Source: CAYGSN01 sp964352675 (GTDB lineage: Bacteria; Pseudomonadota; Alphaproteobacteria; Micavibrionales; Micavibrionaceae). Taken from it: a stretch of DNA of 64,000 bases. Shown here in pieces: positions 54,761 to 63,801 of this stretch. The notes beneath the pieces are model-generated. The model was not told the origin of the DNA. It was given only the letters and a program-made list of their open reading frames with translations, and did not search any database. The stretch covers positions 1-64,000 of the forward strand of contig CAYGSN010000001.1 of NCBI GenBank assembly GCA_964352675.1, written 5' to 3'. Numbering within the stretch: the stretch's first letter is position 1; each line of letters begins with the position of its first letter. The translations under genes were made by a program, and so were the position numbers.

Positions 54761-55741
54761 TTAATGGCCTGATGCCAAGGTGGTCCGGATCAGATCGTCG
54801 AAGACTTTGAGAAACACATTGCGTATCTCATCGCGTTCCATGAGGATTTCATGTTGTGAGCCTTGAAGTTCAAGGGGCGTTGCCTTTGGTAAAATCTTTG
54901 CGGCCTTGAGGGTAGCGGCGTTATCGGTGATGGATTCATGTTCGGCATAGCCAAGCAGGCAGGGCGTCTCTATCGACTTTAGAAAATCCGGATTTTGGAC
55001 CTTGTAGCAGGATTTTAGCGCCTGATAGACCCAGCCGAAGGTGACATCGCCGATACGCAGTTCCGGGTCAAAATTCATCCAGCGCTCCATCAGAGTGAAG
55101 CGTATAGGGTCGCTGGTCAGTACGTTGTTTGCGAAAACTTGGTTTTGTTTGCGGCTAGCCCGGCCGTGTCCGCTGGTGAAGCTTTTACCCAGTGCTGTAT
55201 TGAGGGTTCGCGCCAGTGCCATGGCGAGCGGCTTCGGCAGAGATTGAAGCGCGTGAATGCCGATCATGGGTGCGGAAAACCCTGCGCATTTGAACGCCTG
55301 AGGATAGTGCTGTAGATAACGCAGGCCGATATTCCCGCCCATGGAATGCGCAAGCATCACAAGCGGGATTCTCCCGGTTTTGGGATCGACACTGGCGTGC
55401 CAGACATAGCTGTCGATAAAGTCGTGAAAATCTTCAATATCATCATCAAAACCATACGAATGGCGCTTAAGCGGGTTGGAGAGAGGCCGGGAGGATTTGC
55501 CTTGTCCGGCCCAATCAATTACCCAAAATGCATAATTCTTCGCGACCAGATCGCGGGCGATTTCAAAATATTTTTCGCAAAATTCGGATAATCCAGGCAG
55601 GCAAACGATCGTGGCCTTAGGCACGGTGCCTTGAGGGGAAACCGTACCAAAACGGATGCGCCGCCCTTTGCGCTCAAAGCTGTGCCAGCGCCAGCCCGGC
55701 GGTTCTGTGAATCTTTCTTCTAAATCAGGTGGATGATGCAT
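54761..55741 (-). CDS. Second alpha/beta hydrolase, tandem paralogue
   Basis: 326 residues, clearly related to the neighbouring hydrolase over the whole length: PPGWRWHSFE, CLPGLSEFCEKYFEIA, DWAGQGKSSRPLSNP, nucleophile AHSMGG (serine about 133) and histidine in GSQHEILMERDE. At the position of the catalytic aspartate it reads YAEHESITDN, so glutamate may act as the acid or the aspartate is displaced. A local duplication followed by divergence is likely. Confidence 0.85.
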   Translation of the reverse strand: MHHPPDLEERFTEPPGWRWHSFERKGRRIRFGTVSPQGTVPKATIVCLPGLSEFCEKYFEIARDLVAKNYAFWVIDWAGQGKSSRPLSNPLKRHSYGFDDDIEDFHDFIDSYVWHASVDPKTGRIPLVMLAHSMGGNIGLRYLQHYPQAFKCAGFSAPMIGIHALQSLPKPLAMALARTLNTALGKSFTSGHGRASRKQNQVFANNVLTSDPIRFTLMERWMNFDPELRIGDVTFGWVYQALKSCYKVQNPDFLKSIETPCLLGYAEHESITDNAATLKAAKILPKATPLELQGSQHEILMERDEIRNVFLKVFDDLIRTTLASGH

Positions 55742-55798
55742 TAAGCTCCTTTGTTTTATTTTACAATGATTTCCGGCAGAAAAACAAAAAGGTTTTTG

Positions 55799-55827
55799 TT
55801 GACATATTTTATGTGGGGGTGCTATGA
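55799..55827 (+). promoter_or_regulatory. Sigma70-like promoter of the orphan gene
   Basis: TTGACA at 55799-55804, 17 bases, then CTATGA at 55822-55827 (TATGAC with an 18-base spacer is also possible). It lies about 30 bases upstream of the start codon at 55860. Confidence 0.6.
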
Positions 55828-55859
55828 CACTTTGCTATAAAAACAAAGGAGTTTTTCTA

Positions 55860-57044
55860 ATGGCCGTAAAAACCGAATTTTCCTTCTCGTCCGTAGGTTT
55901 GGATGAAGATACAGTTGGAAGCATTCGCACGAACCCAAGTTTGATAAAATTCATGTATGATCAGCCGTTCATGGAAAGCCCAGAGGCGCTTCGTGCCCTA
56001 GTTGAATTAAACTACAATATATACAAGCATCTTCCCCGCGAGGATCAAAAGCGCTTTGAAATTGCCAAGGTGGTTGCGCAGCATGTTAATAATCATCGAT
56101 TAAAATTATCAGATATTCCTGAAGATACTGAGCGTTATGGTGAAATTGTGGAAATGATCATTCAGAGAAAGCCCGAAACATTACGCGATATTGATAAAAC
56201 ATTTAATCAAGGTGGACGCACATATAATGATTTGGTGTTCATGGCTCTTATCAATTCTTCTGATCCTGTATATTTGATTGTTCAGGATAATATCATTGCG
56301 GAAGATCATCCTGACTTGCTTTCAATCTGCATGGCTGTGGTCGAAAGAACAAAAAGTTCATATATTTTAAATGTTATGGAAACATACGATGATCTCTCAC
56401 CTGAAAATGTTGAAACAATAAAAGTTATTGTGACTGAGGGTCTTGCATCTGATGATAAGGATGGCGTTGTTGCTGGTATTTTAAGATCGCATTGCGTATT
56501 TGAACATGAAGAAATCCATCAACATGCTCTTACGATCGACCCAGAAATCGATGAGCGCCGCTTATTTACTGACATTAATAGTTACAATTTCGATATAGAG
56601 AAAGCAACCGAACATTGCCTCGCCTACGTCAAAAAGCATGGCGTTATGCCCGATTTTTCAAAAGCAAAAGCTATCGTAGATGATTGGGGGCTTAATATCG
56701 TTGGAACGATGATTGCAGAAGTCGATTTTTCCGAACCTGGCCATAGTCCGCTTGTTGATGGTTTGATGAAGCATGCTGCAACTCTATCAGATGAAGATGC
56801 CCACAGGCTTCTGGAAAGTGTTGCCAGGGTTGGTCTTGCTCAAAAGGATTGGGGTGATGGATATTATAGCATTGAGCCTAATGATTCTGAGTCTAATCAT
56901 AGGGAATATGATAATCCCATGGGAATAAAGGTTTGTGAAGATGCTTTGATTGCCGCTACGGTGCCGCTTTACGCGGACAAAATGATGGCACATTTGGCAG
57001 AGCTGAAAGCTAAGCTTTTGGCACAACCTAAACCAAATGTGTAA
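55860..57044 (+). CDS. Orphan protein of unknown function, AT-rich
   Basis: 394 residues. AAGGAG lies eight bases before the ATG at 55860. The protein is soluble, acidic and mainly helical (SPEALRALVELNYNIYKHL, EDQKRFEIAKVVAQHVNNH, and similar), with no signal peptide or recognisable motif; repeated helical pairs hint at an alpha-solenoid. Sampled lines of the gene are about 32-43% GC, well below its neighbours, which suggests recent acquisition. It stands alone between two minus-strand units. I do not recognise a family. Confidence 0.75.
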   Translation: MAVKTEFSFSSVGLDEDTVGSIRTNPSLIKFMYDQPFMESPEALRALVELNYNIYKHLPREDQKRFEIAKVVAQHVNNHRLKLSDIPEDTERYGEIVEMIIQRKPETLRDIDKTFNQGGRTYNDLVFMALINSSDPVYLIVQDNIIAEDHPDLLSICMAVVERTKSSYILNVMETYDDLSPENVETIKVIVTEGLASDDKDGVVAGILRSHCVFEHEEIHQHALTIDPEIDERRLFTDINSYNFDIEKATEHCLAYVKKHGVMPDFSKAKAIVDDWGLNIVGTMIAEVDFSEPGHSPLVDGLMKHAATLSDEDAHRLLESVARVGLAQKDWGDGYYSIEPNDSESNHREYDNPMGIKVCEDALIAATVPLYADKMMAHLAELKAKLLAQPKPNV

Positions 57045-57074
57045 AGCTGCAGAGACGGAAACAAACTGATAGAA

Positions 57075-58466
57075 TCAGTGTTCCATCGCCTTGATGATGT
57101 TCTCGGTCATTTTCTTGGCATCATCGAGCAGCATCATCGTCTGGCTTTCAAAAAAGAGCGGGTTATCAATCCCGGCATAGCCCGATCCCATGGAGCGCTT
57201 GACGAAGAGCACGGTTCCGGCCTTTTCAACATCCAGAACCGGCATGCCGTAAATGGGTGAAGAGCTGTCGGTTTTGGCCGCCGGATTGGTGATGTCATTC
57301 GCGCCGATCACATAGGCCACATCGGCCTGCGCGAATTCGCGATTGATATCCTCCATCTCGAACACCTCGTCATAGGGCACATTGGCCTCGGCCAACAAGA
57401 CATTCATATGGCCGGGCATGCGCCCCGCCACCGGATGGATGGCGTATTTCACATCGATGCCTTCGGCTTTAAGGATATCGGCCATCTCGCGCAAGGCATG
57501 CTGGGCCTGAGCCACCGCCATGCCGTAACCGGGCACGATGATGACTTTCGAGGCATTTTTCAGGATATAGGCGGCATCTTCGGCTGCGCCGATCTTGGCC
57601 TGGCGGTCGCCGTAATCATGCGCGGCGCCTGTGCTTTGTTCACCACCAAAGCCGCCAAGCAGGACGGAGATAAAGGAACGATTCATGCCCTTGCACATGA
57701 TGTAGGAGAGGATCGCGCCCGAAGCGCCCACCAGCGCACCAACGATAATCAGCAGGTTATTGTGCAGCGTAAAGCCGATACCGGCCGCGGCCCAGCCAGA
57801 GTAACTATTGAGCATGGAGACAATCACCGGCATATCCGCCCCGCCAATTGGGATGATCATGAGAATGCCAAGGGCCAGAGAAACCAGCACGATCAACCAG
57901 AAGATGAACGTACTTTGCGTCAGGCACAACAGGATAATCAGGAGCAGGAGGCCTGCCCCCAATGCCGCATTTAATTGATGCTGGCCGCCGAATGTCACCG
58001 GTTTTCCGGAGATGGTGCCCTGCAGCTTGCCCCAGGCAATGACAGAGCCGGTGAAGGTGACCGCTCCGATGGCCAGACCGACTGACATTTCAATCAAACT
58101 GGCCAGATGGATTTCACCAGCATGGCCGATGCCATAGGCTTCCGGGTTGTAAAAGGCCGCCGCAGCTACAAAAACAGCTGCCAGACCGACCAGTGAATGA
58201 AAGGCCGCCATAAGCTGGGGCAGGGCCGTCATCTCAATCCGGTTGGCGATATAGGCGCCGATCCCGCCGCCGAGCGCGATGCCGAGGATGATGAGGAAAT
58301 AGCTGCTGACCTGTGGCAGAAGCAGGGTGGTCAAAACCGCCAGCCCCATCCCGGCCATACCAAAATTTAACCCCTGGCGCGCCGTTTCGGGATGTGAAAG
58401 CCCGCGCAGTGCCAGAATAAACAGCACCGCTGCAACCAGATAAGTGAGATGGGCTAAAATTTCCAT
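57075..58466 (-). CDS. pntB: NAD(P) transhydrogenase subunit beta
   Basis: 463 residues. The N-terminal half has about eight membrane helices (domain II); the C-terminal half is the NADP(H)-binding domain III with VPGYGMAVAQAQHAL, AGRMPGHMNVLLAEA, VIGANDITNPAA and KRSMGSGYAG. Together with the two alpha subunits it uses the proton gradient to make NADPH. It is the last gene of the operon, five bases after pntAB. Confidence 0.97.
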   Translation of the reverse strand: MEILAHLTYLVAAVLFILALRGLSHPETARQGLNFGMAGMGLAVLTTLLLPQVSSYFLIILGIALGGGIGAYIANRIEMTALPQLMAAFHSLVGLAAVFVAAAAFYNPEAYGIGHAGEIHLASLIEMSVGLAIGAVTFTGSVIAWGKLQGTISGKPVTFGGQHQLNAALGAGLLLLIILLCLTQSTFIFWLIVLVSLALGILMIIPIGGADMPVIVSMLNSYSGWAAAGIGFTLHNNLLIIVGALVGASGAILSYIMCKGMNRSFISVLLGGFGGEQSTGAAHDYGDRQAKIGAAEDAAYILKNASKVIIVPGYGMAVAQAQHALREMADILKAEGIDVKYAIHPVAGRMPGHMNVLLAEANVPYDEVFEMEDINREFAQADVAYVIGANDITNPAAKTDSSSPIYGMPVLDVEKAGTVLFVKRSMGSGYAGIDNPLFFESQTMMLLDDAKKMTENIIKAMEH

Positions 58467-58471
58467 TGTTC

Positions 58472-58888
58472 CTAACCCTTCTTCTTAAACATGGAGAGCA
58501 TGCGGCGTGTAATGATAAAGCCGCCAAAAATATTAACGGAGGCCAGTGTAACAGCCATAAATGCCATGAATTTTGAAAACCCGCTGGCTTCAGCCACGCC
58601 CAGAGCAATCACCGCGCCGACGATAATTACTGAAGAAATGGCGTTTGTTATGCCCATTAATGGGGAATGCAAAGCCGGTGTCACCCGCCAGACAACGTGA
58701 TAACCAACGAAACAAGCCAGAACAAAAACCGTCAACCCGGTGATGATGAAGGGCTGGCCGTGCGCCCCGCCTTCGACCATAACGCGGCTGGCTTCTACAG
58801 CCAGATTGGCGGCATAATCGGACAGTTCCTGCGCGCGGCTGGCAATATCGGCGGCGCTGTCGGTGATGGTGCGTTTATCCTCAGTCAT
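58472..58888 (-). CDS. pntAB: NAD(P) transhydrogenase subunit alpha 2 (membrane part)
   Basis: 138 residues with about three to four membrane helices; FVLACFVGYHVVWRVTPALHSPLMGITNAISS is the characteristic domain II sequence. In alphaproteobacteria the alpha chain is split into a soluble NAD-binding part and this membrane part. The 45-residue hydrophilic N-terminal extension is longer than usual. The start is three bases after pntAA. Confidence 0.95.
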   Translation of the reverse strand: MTEDKRTITDSAADIASRAQELSDYAANLAVEASRVMVEGGAHGQPFIITGLTVFVLACFVGYHVVWRVTPALHSPLMGITNAISSVIIVGAVIALGVAEASGFSKFMAFMAVTLASVNIFGGFIITRRMLSMFKKKG

Positions 58889-58891
58889 GGC

Positions 58892-60082
58892 TTAATCCTC
58901 TTTCTTTTTTGAAGTGGATTTTTTAGTAGGCGTTTTCTTGGCGGGAGCTTTTTTTGCTGCCGAAAAATTCGGATGAATGATTTTTCCATCTTTGGTCAGG
59001 GCAATGCCTTTGACGATATCGTCTTCCCAATCGATCTTAAGTGTGCCGCTTTCCTTATCAATGATCAGCATGAGCAGGTTAAGGAGGTTCTTTGCATAGA
59101 GCAGGGAGGCATCTTTGGCCAGTCGACCGGGCACATTATGGTGACCGACGATTTTGATGTCGTGCCTTTCGATAATCTCTCCGGCTTTCGAAAGTGCACA
59201 ATTCCCGCCTGTTTCAACCGCCAGATCGACAATGACGCTGCCGGGCTTCATGGATTTGACCATCGTCTCATCAATCAGTTTCGGGGCCAGGCGGCCTGGG
59301 ATCAGCGCGGTGGTGATCACGATATCCTGTTTGGCGATATGTTCGGCGACCAGCGCTGCTTGTTTTTTCTTATAGGAATCGGACATTTCCTTGGCATAGC
59401 CCCCGGCGGTTTCGGCTTCTTTGAATTCCTCATCCTCAATCGCCACAAAAGACGCGCCGAGAGATTGCACCTGTTCCTTCGCCGCCGGGCGCACATCCGT
59501 AGCCGTGACAACAGCGCCCAAACGGCGTGCTGTGGCGATGGCCTGCAAGCCCGCAACGCCGGCCCCCATCACGAAAACCTTGGCGGGGGGAACAGTTCCG
59601 GCGGCTGTCATCATCATGGGGAAGGCGCTGGCGTAATGCTCGGCCGCATCCAAAACGGCCTTATATCCGGCAAGGTTTGATTGGGAGGAGAGCACATCCA
59701 TGCTCTGCGCCCGGCTGATGCGCGGTACCAATTCCATGGCAAAAGCGGTGATGCCCGCTTTTGCCAAGGCATCCAGTAGATCGGCGTTGTTATAGGGGCT
59801 AAACAGGCCAACGAGCAGGGCGTTCTTCTTCATTGCCGGGACATTATCGGCCTGAACGCGCAGAACGATATCAGCAGACTTTACAGCCGTATCAATGGCT
59901 TTTGTAATTTTTGCGCCGGATTCCTTGTAGGTATCGTCGGGAAGTGCCGCCCGTTCTCCCGCGCCTGATTCTATGGTGATTTCACATCCCAGAGCGGCCA
60001 GTTTTTTTACTGTTTCCGGTGAGGCGGCCACTCGGTTTTCAAACTCAGCGGTTTCTTTTGGAATGACGATTTTCAGGCCCAC
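58892..60082 (-). CDS. pntAA: NAD(P) transhydrogenase subunit alpha 1 (NAD-binding part)
   Basis: 396 residues, domain I. Motifs: PKETAEFENRVAASPETV at the N-terminus, MGAGVAGLQAIATARRLGA (NAD fold), TALIPGRLAPKLI and DLAVETGGN. The C-terminus is a lysine/threonine/alanine-rich tail (KKAPAKKTPTKK) that looks disordered. It starts with GTG at 60082, with GAGGA eight bases upstream. It heads the operon and is divergent from the secretion genes. Confidence 0.96.
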   Translation of the reverse strand: MGLKIVIPKETAEFENRVAASPETVKKLAALGCEITIESGAGERAALPDDTYKESGAKITKAIDTAVKSADIVLRVQADNVPAMKKNALLVGLFSPYNNADLLDALAKAGITAFAMELVPRISRAQSMDVLSSQSNLAGYKAVLDAAEHYASAFPMMMTAAGTVPPAKVFVMGAGVAGLQAIATARRLGAVVTATDVRPAAKEQVQSLGASFVAIEDEEFKEAETAGGYAKEMSDSYKKKQAALVAEHIAKQDIVITTALIPGRLAPKLIDETMVKSMKPGSVIVDLAVETGGNCALSKAGEIIERHDIKIVGHHNVPGRLAKDASLLYAKNLLNLLMLIIDKESGTLKIDWEDDIVKGIALTKDGKIIHPNFSAAKKAPAKKTPTKKSTSKKKED

Positions 60083-60305
60083 GCGCGCTTTATCCTCACT
60101 TGTTTGAAGTCATTGGAATTTCACAACACTTTGCATGAAGTTAAGCCTTTTGTGAAGAGGTGGTTTCATGAATAGAGTGCTGATGGTTGGCAAAAATGCT
60201 ATAAACCCTGAATATACTTGAATACAAGTGCATTTTTCTTTAGATTCAATATATGTGGGTGTTCGCCCGTCCAACAACTTTATCGACACTGTACCGGCTA
60301 TCCGG

Positions 60306-61649
60306 ATGAATCATATCAGACTGTGTATTGTAACCCTGGTCCTGGGCATGTTTTGCGTATTCATGTCGGGCTCTGCCGTGGCTGCGGATACATTAGAAAA
60401 TGCTGTTGAATCCGCGATTGTATTTCATCCCAGTATTGAATCGGCCAAAGCCAATCTGACATATAGCGAAGATAAAGCGCGGGAAGAGCGTTCCGGATAT
60501 TTTCCTGAAATTTCTGTGAACGGAACGGGCGGGCGTCAATTTGCCGATAATAGCACCAGCCGTGGCCTGAGCGTGACGCGCGGCAGCGGCTATTCCTATC
60601 TGTGGGAAGGATCTGTGACGGCGCGCCAGATGGTGTTTGACGGTTTTGAGACCAGCAACCGGGTCAGTTCCGCCGAAGCGCGGCGTAAGGCGGCAGATAT
60701 GAAGTTGCTGGATTCCCAGGAAAAAATCGCTGATGCGGCAACGCAGGCTTATATTGATCTGAGCCGCGCACGTCGCGGCTTGCAAATGTTAAAAGGTTAT
60801 GAGGAGAAGGTTCAGGATTACCTGCAGCGTATCAAAAGCATGACCGAGCAGGGTGCGGCGGATGAGGCAGAATACCAGCAGGCGCGCGATATACGTGTTG
60901 TCCTGGAAGGGATTATTGGCGATTACGAAGGGCAGGTGCGTACGGCCGAGACGAATTTTTTTGAAGCCGCAGGCTATGTGCCAACTGAAGAGTTGCTGCT
61001 TCCTTCACCGCGCCTTGAAATGATCCCGAAGACGGTGGATTTAGGTGTCGCTATGGCCAAAGAGCGGCATCCGGCGGTTATCCGTGAAGCTCTGATCGCA
61101 CGCGCGACGGAATATGAAGTGGATATGGACCGCGCCGCCCTTTACCCGGATGTGAATGGCGAATTGTCTTATCTGAAGAATGACAAGGAAGATGTGATCG
61201 GCGGAGAAGCCGAAGATGCCCGCGCGGTGATGAAGCTGAGCTGGAATTTCGATACCGGCGGGGCGCAGCTTGCAAAAATCGACCAGCGTATCAGCAAGCA
61301 TAAAGAAGCCGTGTCGAAAGTGCAGGAAACCGAGCGCAGATCGGAACGTGAAGTGCGTCTGGCCTATAATGATTATCAGACAGCCTGGAAACGCTTTGAG
61401 AACCGTACCAAGCGCCTGGAGCTGAACGAGATTTTATTCAAAACCAATACAGCCCAGTTTGAAGCCGCGCGGATCAATTTGTTGCAGTTGATGCGTTCGA
61501 ACAACCAGCTTTTTACGGCGCGTCTAGAAAAAATGAATGCGGAGTATCGCGTTTTGGCCTCGCAATTTGCTATCCTGTCTAAAATCGGCCGCCTGCAGGA
61601 ATCATTGTTTGTGACCGGAGATAAGATAGCCGCCTATGACCAAGAATAG
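60306..61649 (+). CDS. TolC-family outer-membrane protein of a type I secretion system
   Basis: 447 residues. Signal peptide (about 1-24, ending GSAVAA), then two TolC-type repeats with long helices: TLENAVESAIVFHPSIESAKANL in the first, and AMAKERHPAVIREALIARATEYEVDMDRAALYPDV in the second. It forms the trimeric outer-membrane exit duct. The ATG at 60306 gives the best signal peptide; upstream in-frame codons (from 60228) seem non-coding. It overlaps the ABC gene by 14 bases. LapE/AggA-like by context. The 220-base gap upstream has no other gene. Confidence 0.9.
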   Translation: MNHIRLCIVTLVLGMFCVFMSGSAVAADTLENAVESAIVFHPSIESAKANLTYSEDKAREERSGYFPEISVNGTGGRQFADNSTSRGLSVTRGSGYSYLWEGSVTARQMVFDGFETSNRVSSAEARRKAADMKLLDSQEKIADAATQAYIDLSRARRGLQMLKGYEEKVQDYLQRIKSMTEQGAADEAEYQQARDIRVVLEGIIGDYEGQVRTAETNFFEAAGYVPTEELLLPSPRLEMIPKTVDLGVAMAKERHPAVIREALIARATEYEVDMDRAALYPDVNGELSYLKNDKEDVIGGEAEDARAVMKLSWNFDTGGAQLAKIDQRISKHKEAVSKVQETERRSEREVRLAYNDYQTAWKRFENRTKRLELNEILFKTNTAQFEAARINLLQLMRSNNQLFTARLEKMNAEYRVLASQFAILSKIGRLQESLFVTGDKIAAYDQE

Positions 61650-63801
61650 CCAAAAATCAGAAGACAGCGCCTTACTGCCTGCGGATACGCAGGGTATTGA
61701 TCCGTTGCTGGAATGCCTGGTGTTTTTAACGGCGCATTTTGGACGCGCGAAATCTGCGCAATCCCTGAAAGCCGGTATGGCCTATGATGCGCGCGGCATG
61801 GGACCTGATTTATTTTGTGAAGGGGCGGAGCGGCTGGGCCTTAAAACCAAAACGGCAAAGACAAATCTGGGCTCTATTCCTGCATCGGTCTTGCCCGCTG
61901 TTGTGATTTTGCAGGAGGGAAAAGCCGTTGTGCTTTTGGAAATTAGGGGGGCGCAGGCCAAAGTGTTCCTGCCGGAAACCAAGGCGAATAAAACCGTTCC
62001 CTTGCAGAAACTGGAGAGCGATTACACAGGATATGCGATTTACGTTCATCCCAAAACTGAATTTACCAATCCGGAGAGTATTGATTACGAGGACACGGAT
62101 CGTCATTGGTTCTGGTCTGTCATTCAGCAAAATAAGAGCATGTATGCGATGGCCTTGGTGGGAGCTGCGTTTATCAATATATTCGCGTTGACCAGCCCGC
62201 TTTTTATCATGAATGTCTATGATCGCGTTATTCCCAACAGCGCGATTGAAACCGGCTGGGTCCTAGGGATCGGCGCCCTTACCGTATTCGTGTTTGATTT
62301 GATTATGCGCTCCCTGCGGGCGTATCTGATTGATCTGGCCGGACGCAGGGTGGATGTGATTGCCGGGCGGCGGATTTACGATCAGGTTCTGGATATGAAA
62401 TTGGCGCACCGGCCGAAATCCAGCGGCGTGTTCGCCAACATGCTGCGCGACTTTGATTCTGTTCGGGATTTCTTTACCTCTGCCACGATTACCGGACTTG
62501 TTGATCTGCCCTTTACAGTGTTCTTCCTGTTTATCATTTACCAGCTCGGTGGGGAGATTGCCTTTGTTCTGTTGGCGTTGATTTTGATTGTGGTGGCGGT
62601 CGGATTTTTGATTCAGTTTAAGCTTAAGTCTTCTGTACGCAAAGCGATACGGACTTCGGAATCCAAACACGGCTTGCTTGTGGAGACTATTCACGGGCTG
62701 GAGACGATCAAATCCGTCGGAGCGGACGGCGTGTTTCGCGCGCGCTATACCGATTATCTCGGCGAGAATGCCTTGTACGGCCAGCGCTCCAGATTTTGGT
62801 CCGGTCTGGGTGTGAATATCGCGACATTTCTGCAGCAGATTGCTTCCATCGTTGTGGTGTTGCTGGGGATGTACATGGTGCGAGATGGGGATTTAACCGT
62901 GGGCGGGTTGATTGCCTGTGTCCTGCTGGGTGGGCGGGCGATCTCCCCCATCGGGCAGATTGCCAATCTGATGAGCCGCTATCACCAGGCAGGCAGCGCC
63001 CTTAAAACACTCAACACCGTGATGGGCCAGCCCGTTGATCGCCCCATGGAGAAGCAATTTTTGAACCGGCCGGATCTTAAAGGAAAGATTGCCTTTGAGA
63101 AGGTTGAGTTTTCCTATCCGAATGTGAACCGCAAGGTACTGGAGGGTGTATCCTTTACGATCGAGCCGGGAGAGAAGGTCGGCGTGATCGGCCGTATAGG
63201 TTCGGGGAAGAGCACGATTGCGCGCCTCATGTTGGGGCTGTATGAGCCGGATGAGGGCGCGATATTGGCTGATGATACGGATTACCGGCAGATCGATCCG
63301 GCTGATTTACGGCGTAACATGGCCTATATTTCGCAGGATATCGTGCTGTTTTCTGGATCCATTCGCGACAATATTTCCGCGAGCAAACCCGGCGCGCCGG
63401 AAGAGGAAATCCTGCGTGTGGCTAAAGCGGCGGGCGTACATGATTTTGTTTCCCGCCATCCGATGGGATATGACGCGCCTGTGGGCGAACATGGAGAAGG
63501 GCTATCTGGCGGACAGAGGCAGGCCGTGGCGCTGGCCCGCGCGATGCTGGTGCGGCCCAATATCCTGGTGTGTGATGAGCCGACCAACGCCATGGATATG
63601 CAGGCGGAGAAGGCTTTTAAAGAGTATGTCGCCAAGGAAATAAAGGACATGACGTTGATCCTGATCACGCATAAAAATTCTATGTTGGATATGGTGGACC
63701 GCCTGTTGTTGGTCGATCAGGGGAAGCTGATTATGGATGGACCGCGCGAGAAGGTGATGGAAGCTTTGTCCTCAGGCAAGGTTGAGGTGCCCAAATCATG
63801 A
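61636..63801 (+). CDS. Type I secretion ABC exporter, LapB/RtxB type
   Basis: 721 residues. An N-terminal C39-like domain (about 15-140) without a recognisable catalytic triad, six membrane helices (about 165-440), and an ABC domain with Walker A GRIGSGKSTIARL (about 520), signature LSGGQRQAVALARAM and Walker B ILVCDEPTNAMD. Exporters with an inactive peptidase-like domain move large RTX or adhesin proteins. The substrate is not in the window. It overlaps the next gene (ATGA). Confidence 0.93.
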   Translation: MTKNSQKSEDSALLPADTQGIDPLLECLVFLTAHFGRAKSAQSLKAGMAYDARGMGPDLFCEGAERLGLKTKTAKTNLGSIPASVLPAVVILQEGKAVVLLEIRGAQAKVFLPETKANKTVPLQKLESDYTGYAIYVHPKTEFTNPESIDYEDTDRHWFWSVIQQNKSMYAMALVGAAFINIFALTSPLFIMNVYDRVIPNSAIETGWVLGIGALTVFVFDLIMRSLRAYLIDLAGRRVDVIAGRRIYDQVLDMKLAHRPKSSGVFANMLRDFDSVRDFFTSATITGLVDLPFTVFFLFIIYQLGGEIAFVLLALILIVVAVGFLIQFKLKSSVRKAIRTSESKHGLLVETIHGLETIKSVGADGVFRARYTDYLGENALYGQRSRFWSGLGVNIATFLQQIASIVVVLLGMYMVRDGDLTVGGLIACVLLGGRAISPIGQIANLMSRYHQAGSALKTLNTVMGQPVDRPMEKQFLNRPDLKGKIAFEKVEFSYPNVNRKVLEGVSFTIEPGEKVGVIGRIGSGKSTIARLMLGLYEPDEGAILADDTDYRQIDPADLRRNMAYISQDIVLFSGSIRDNISASKPGAPEEEILRVAKAAGVHDFVSRHPMGYDAPVGEHGEGLSGGQRQAVALARAMLVRPNILVCDEPTNAMDMQAEKAFKEYVAKEIKDMTLILITHKNSMLDMVDRLLLVDQGKLIMDGPREKVMEALSSGKVEVPKS

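Noticed and set aside
60205..60235. Dyad ACTTG-AATA-CAAGT upstream of the TolC-like gene
   Set aside because: Five-base arms are expected by chance at this frequency; no second copy was seen.
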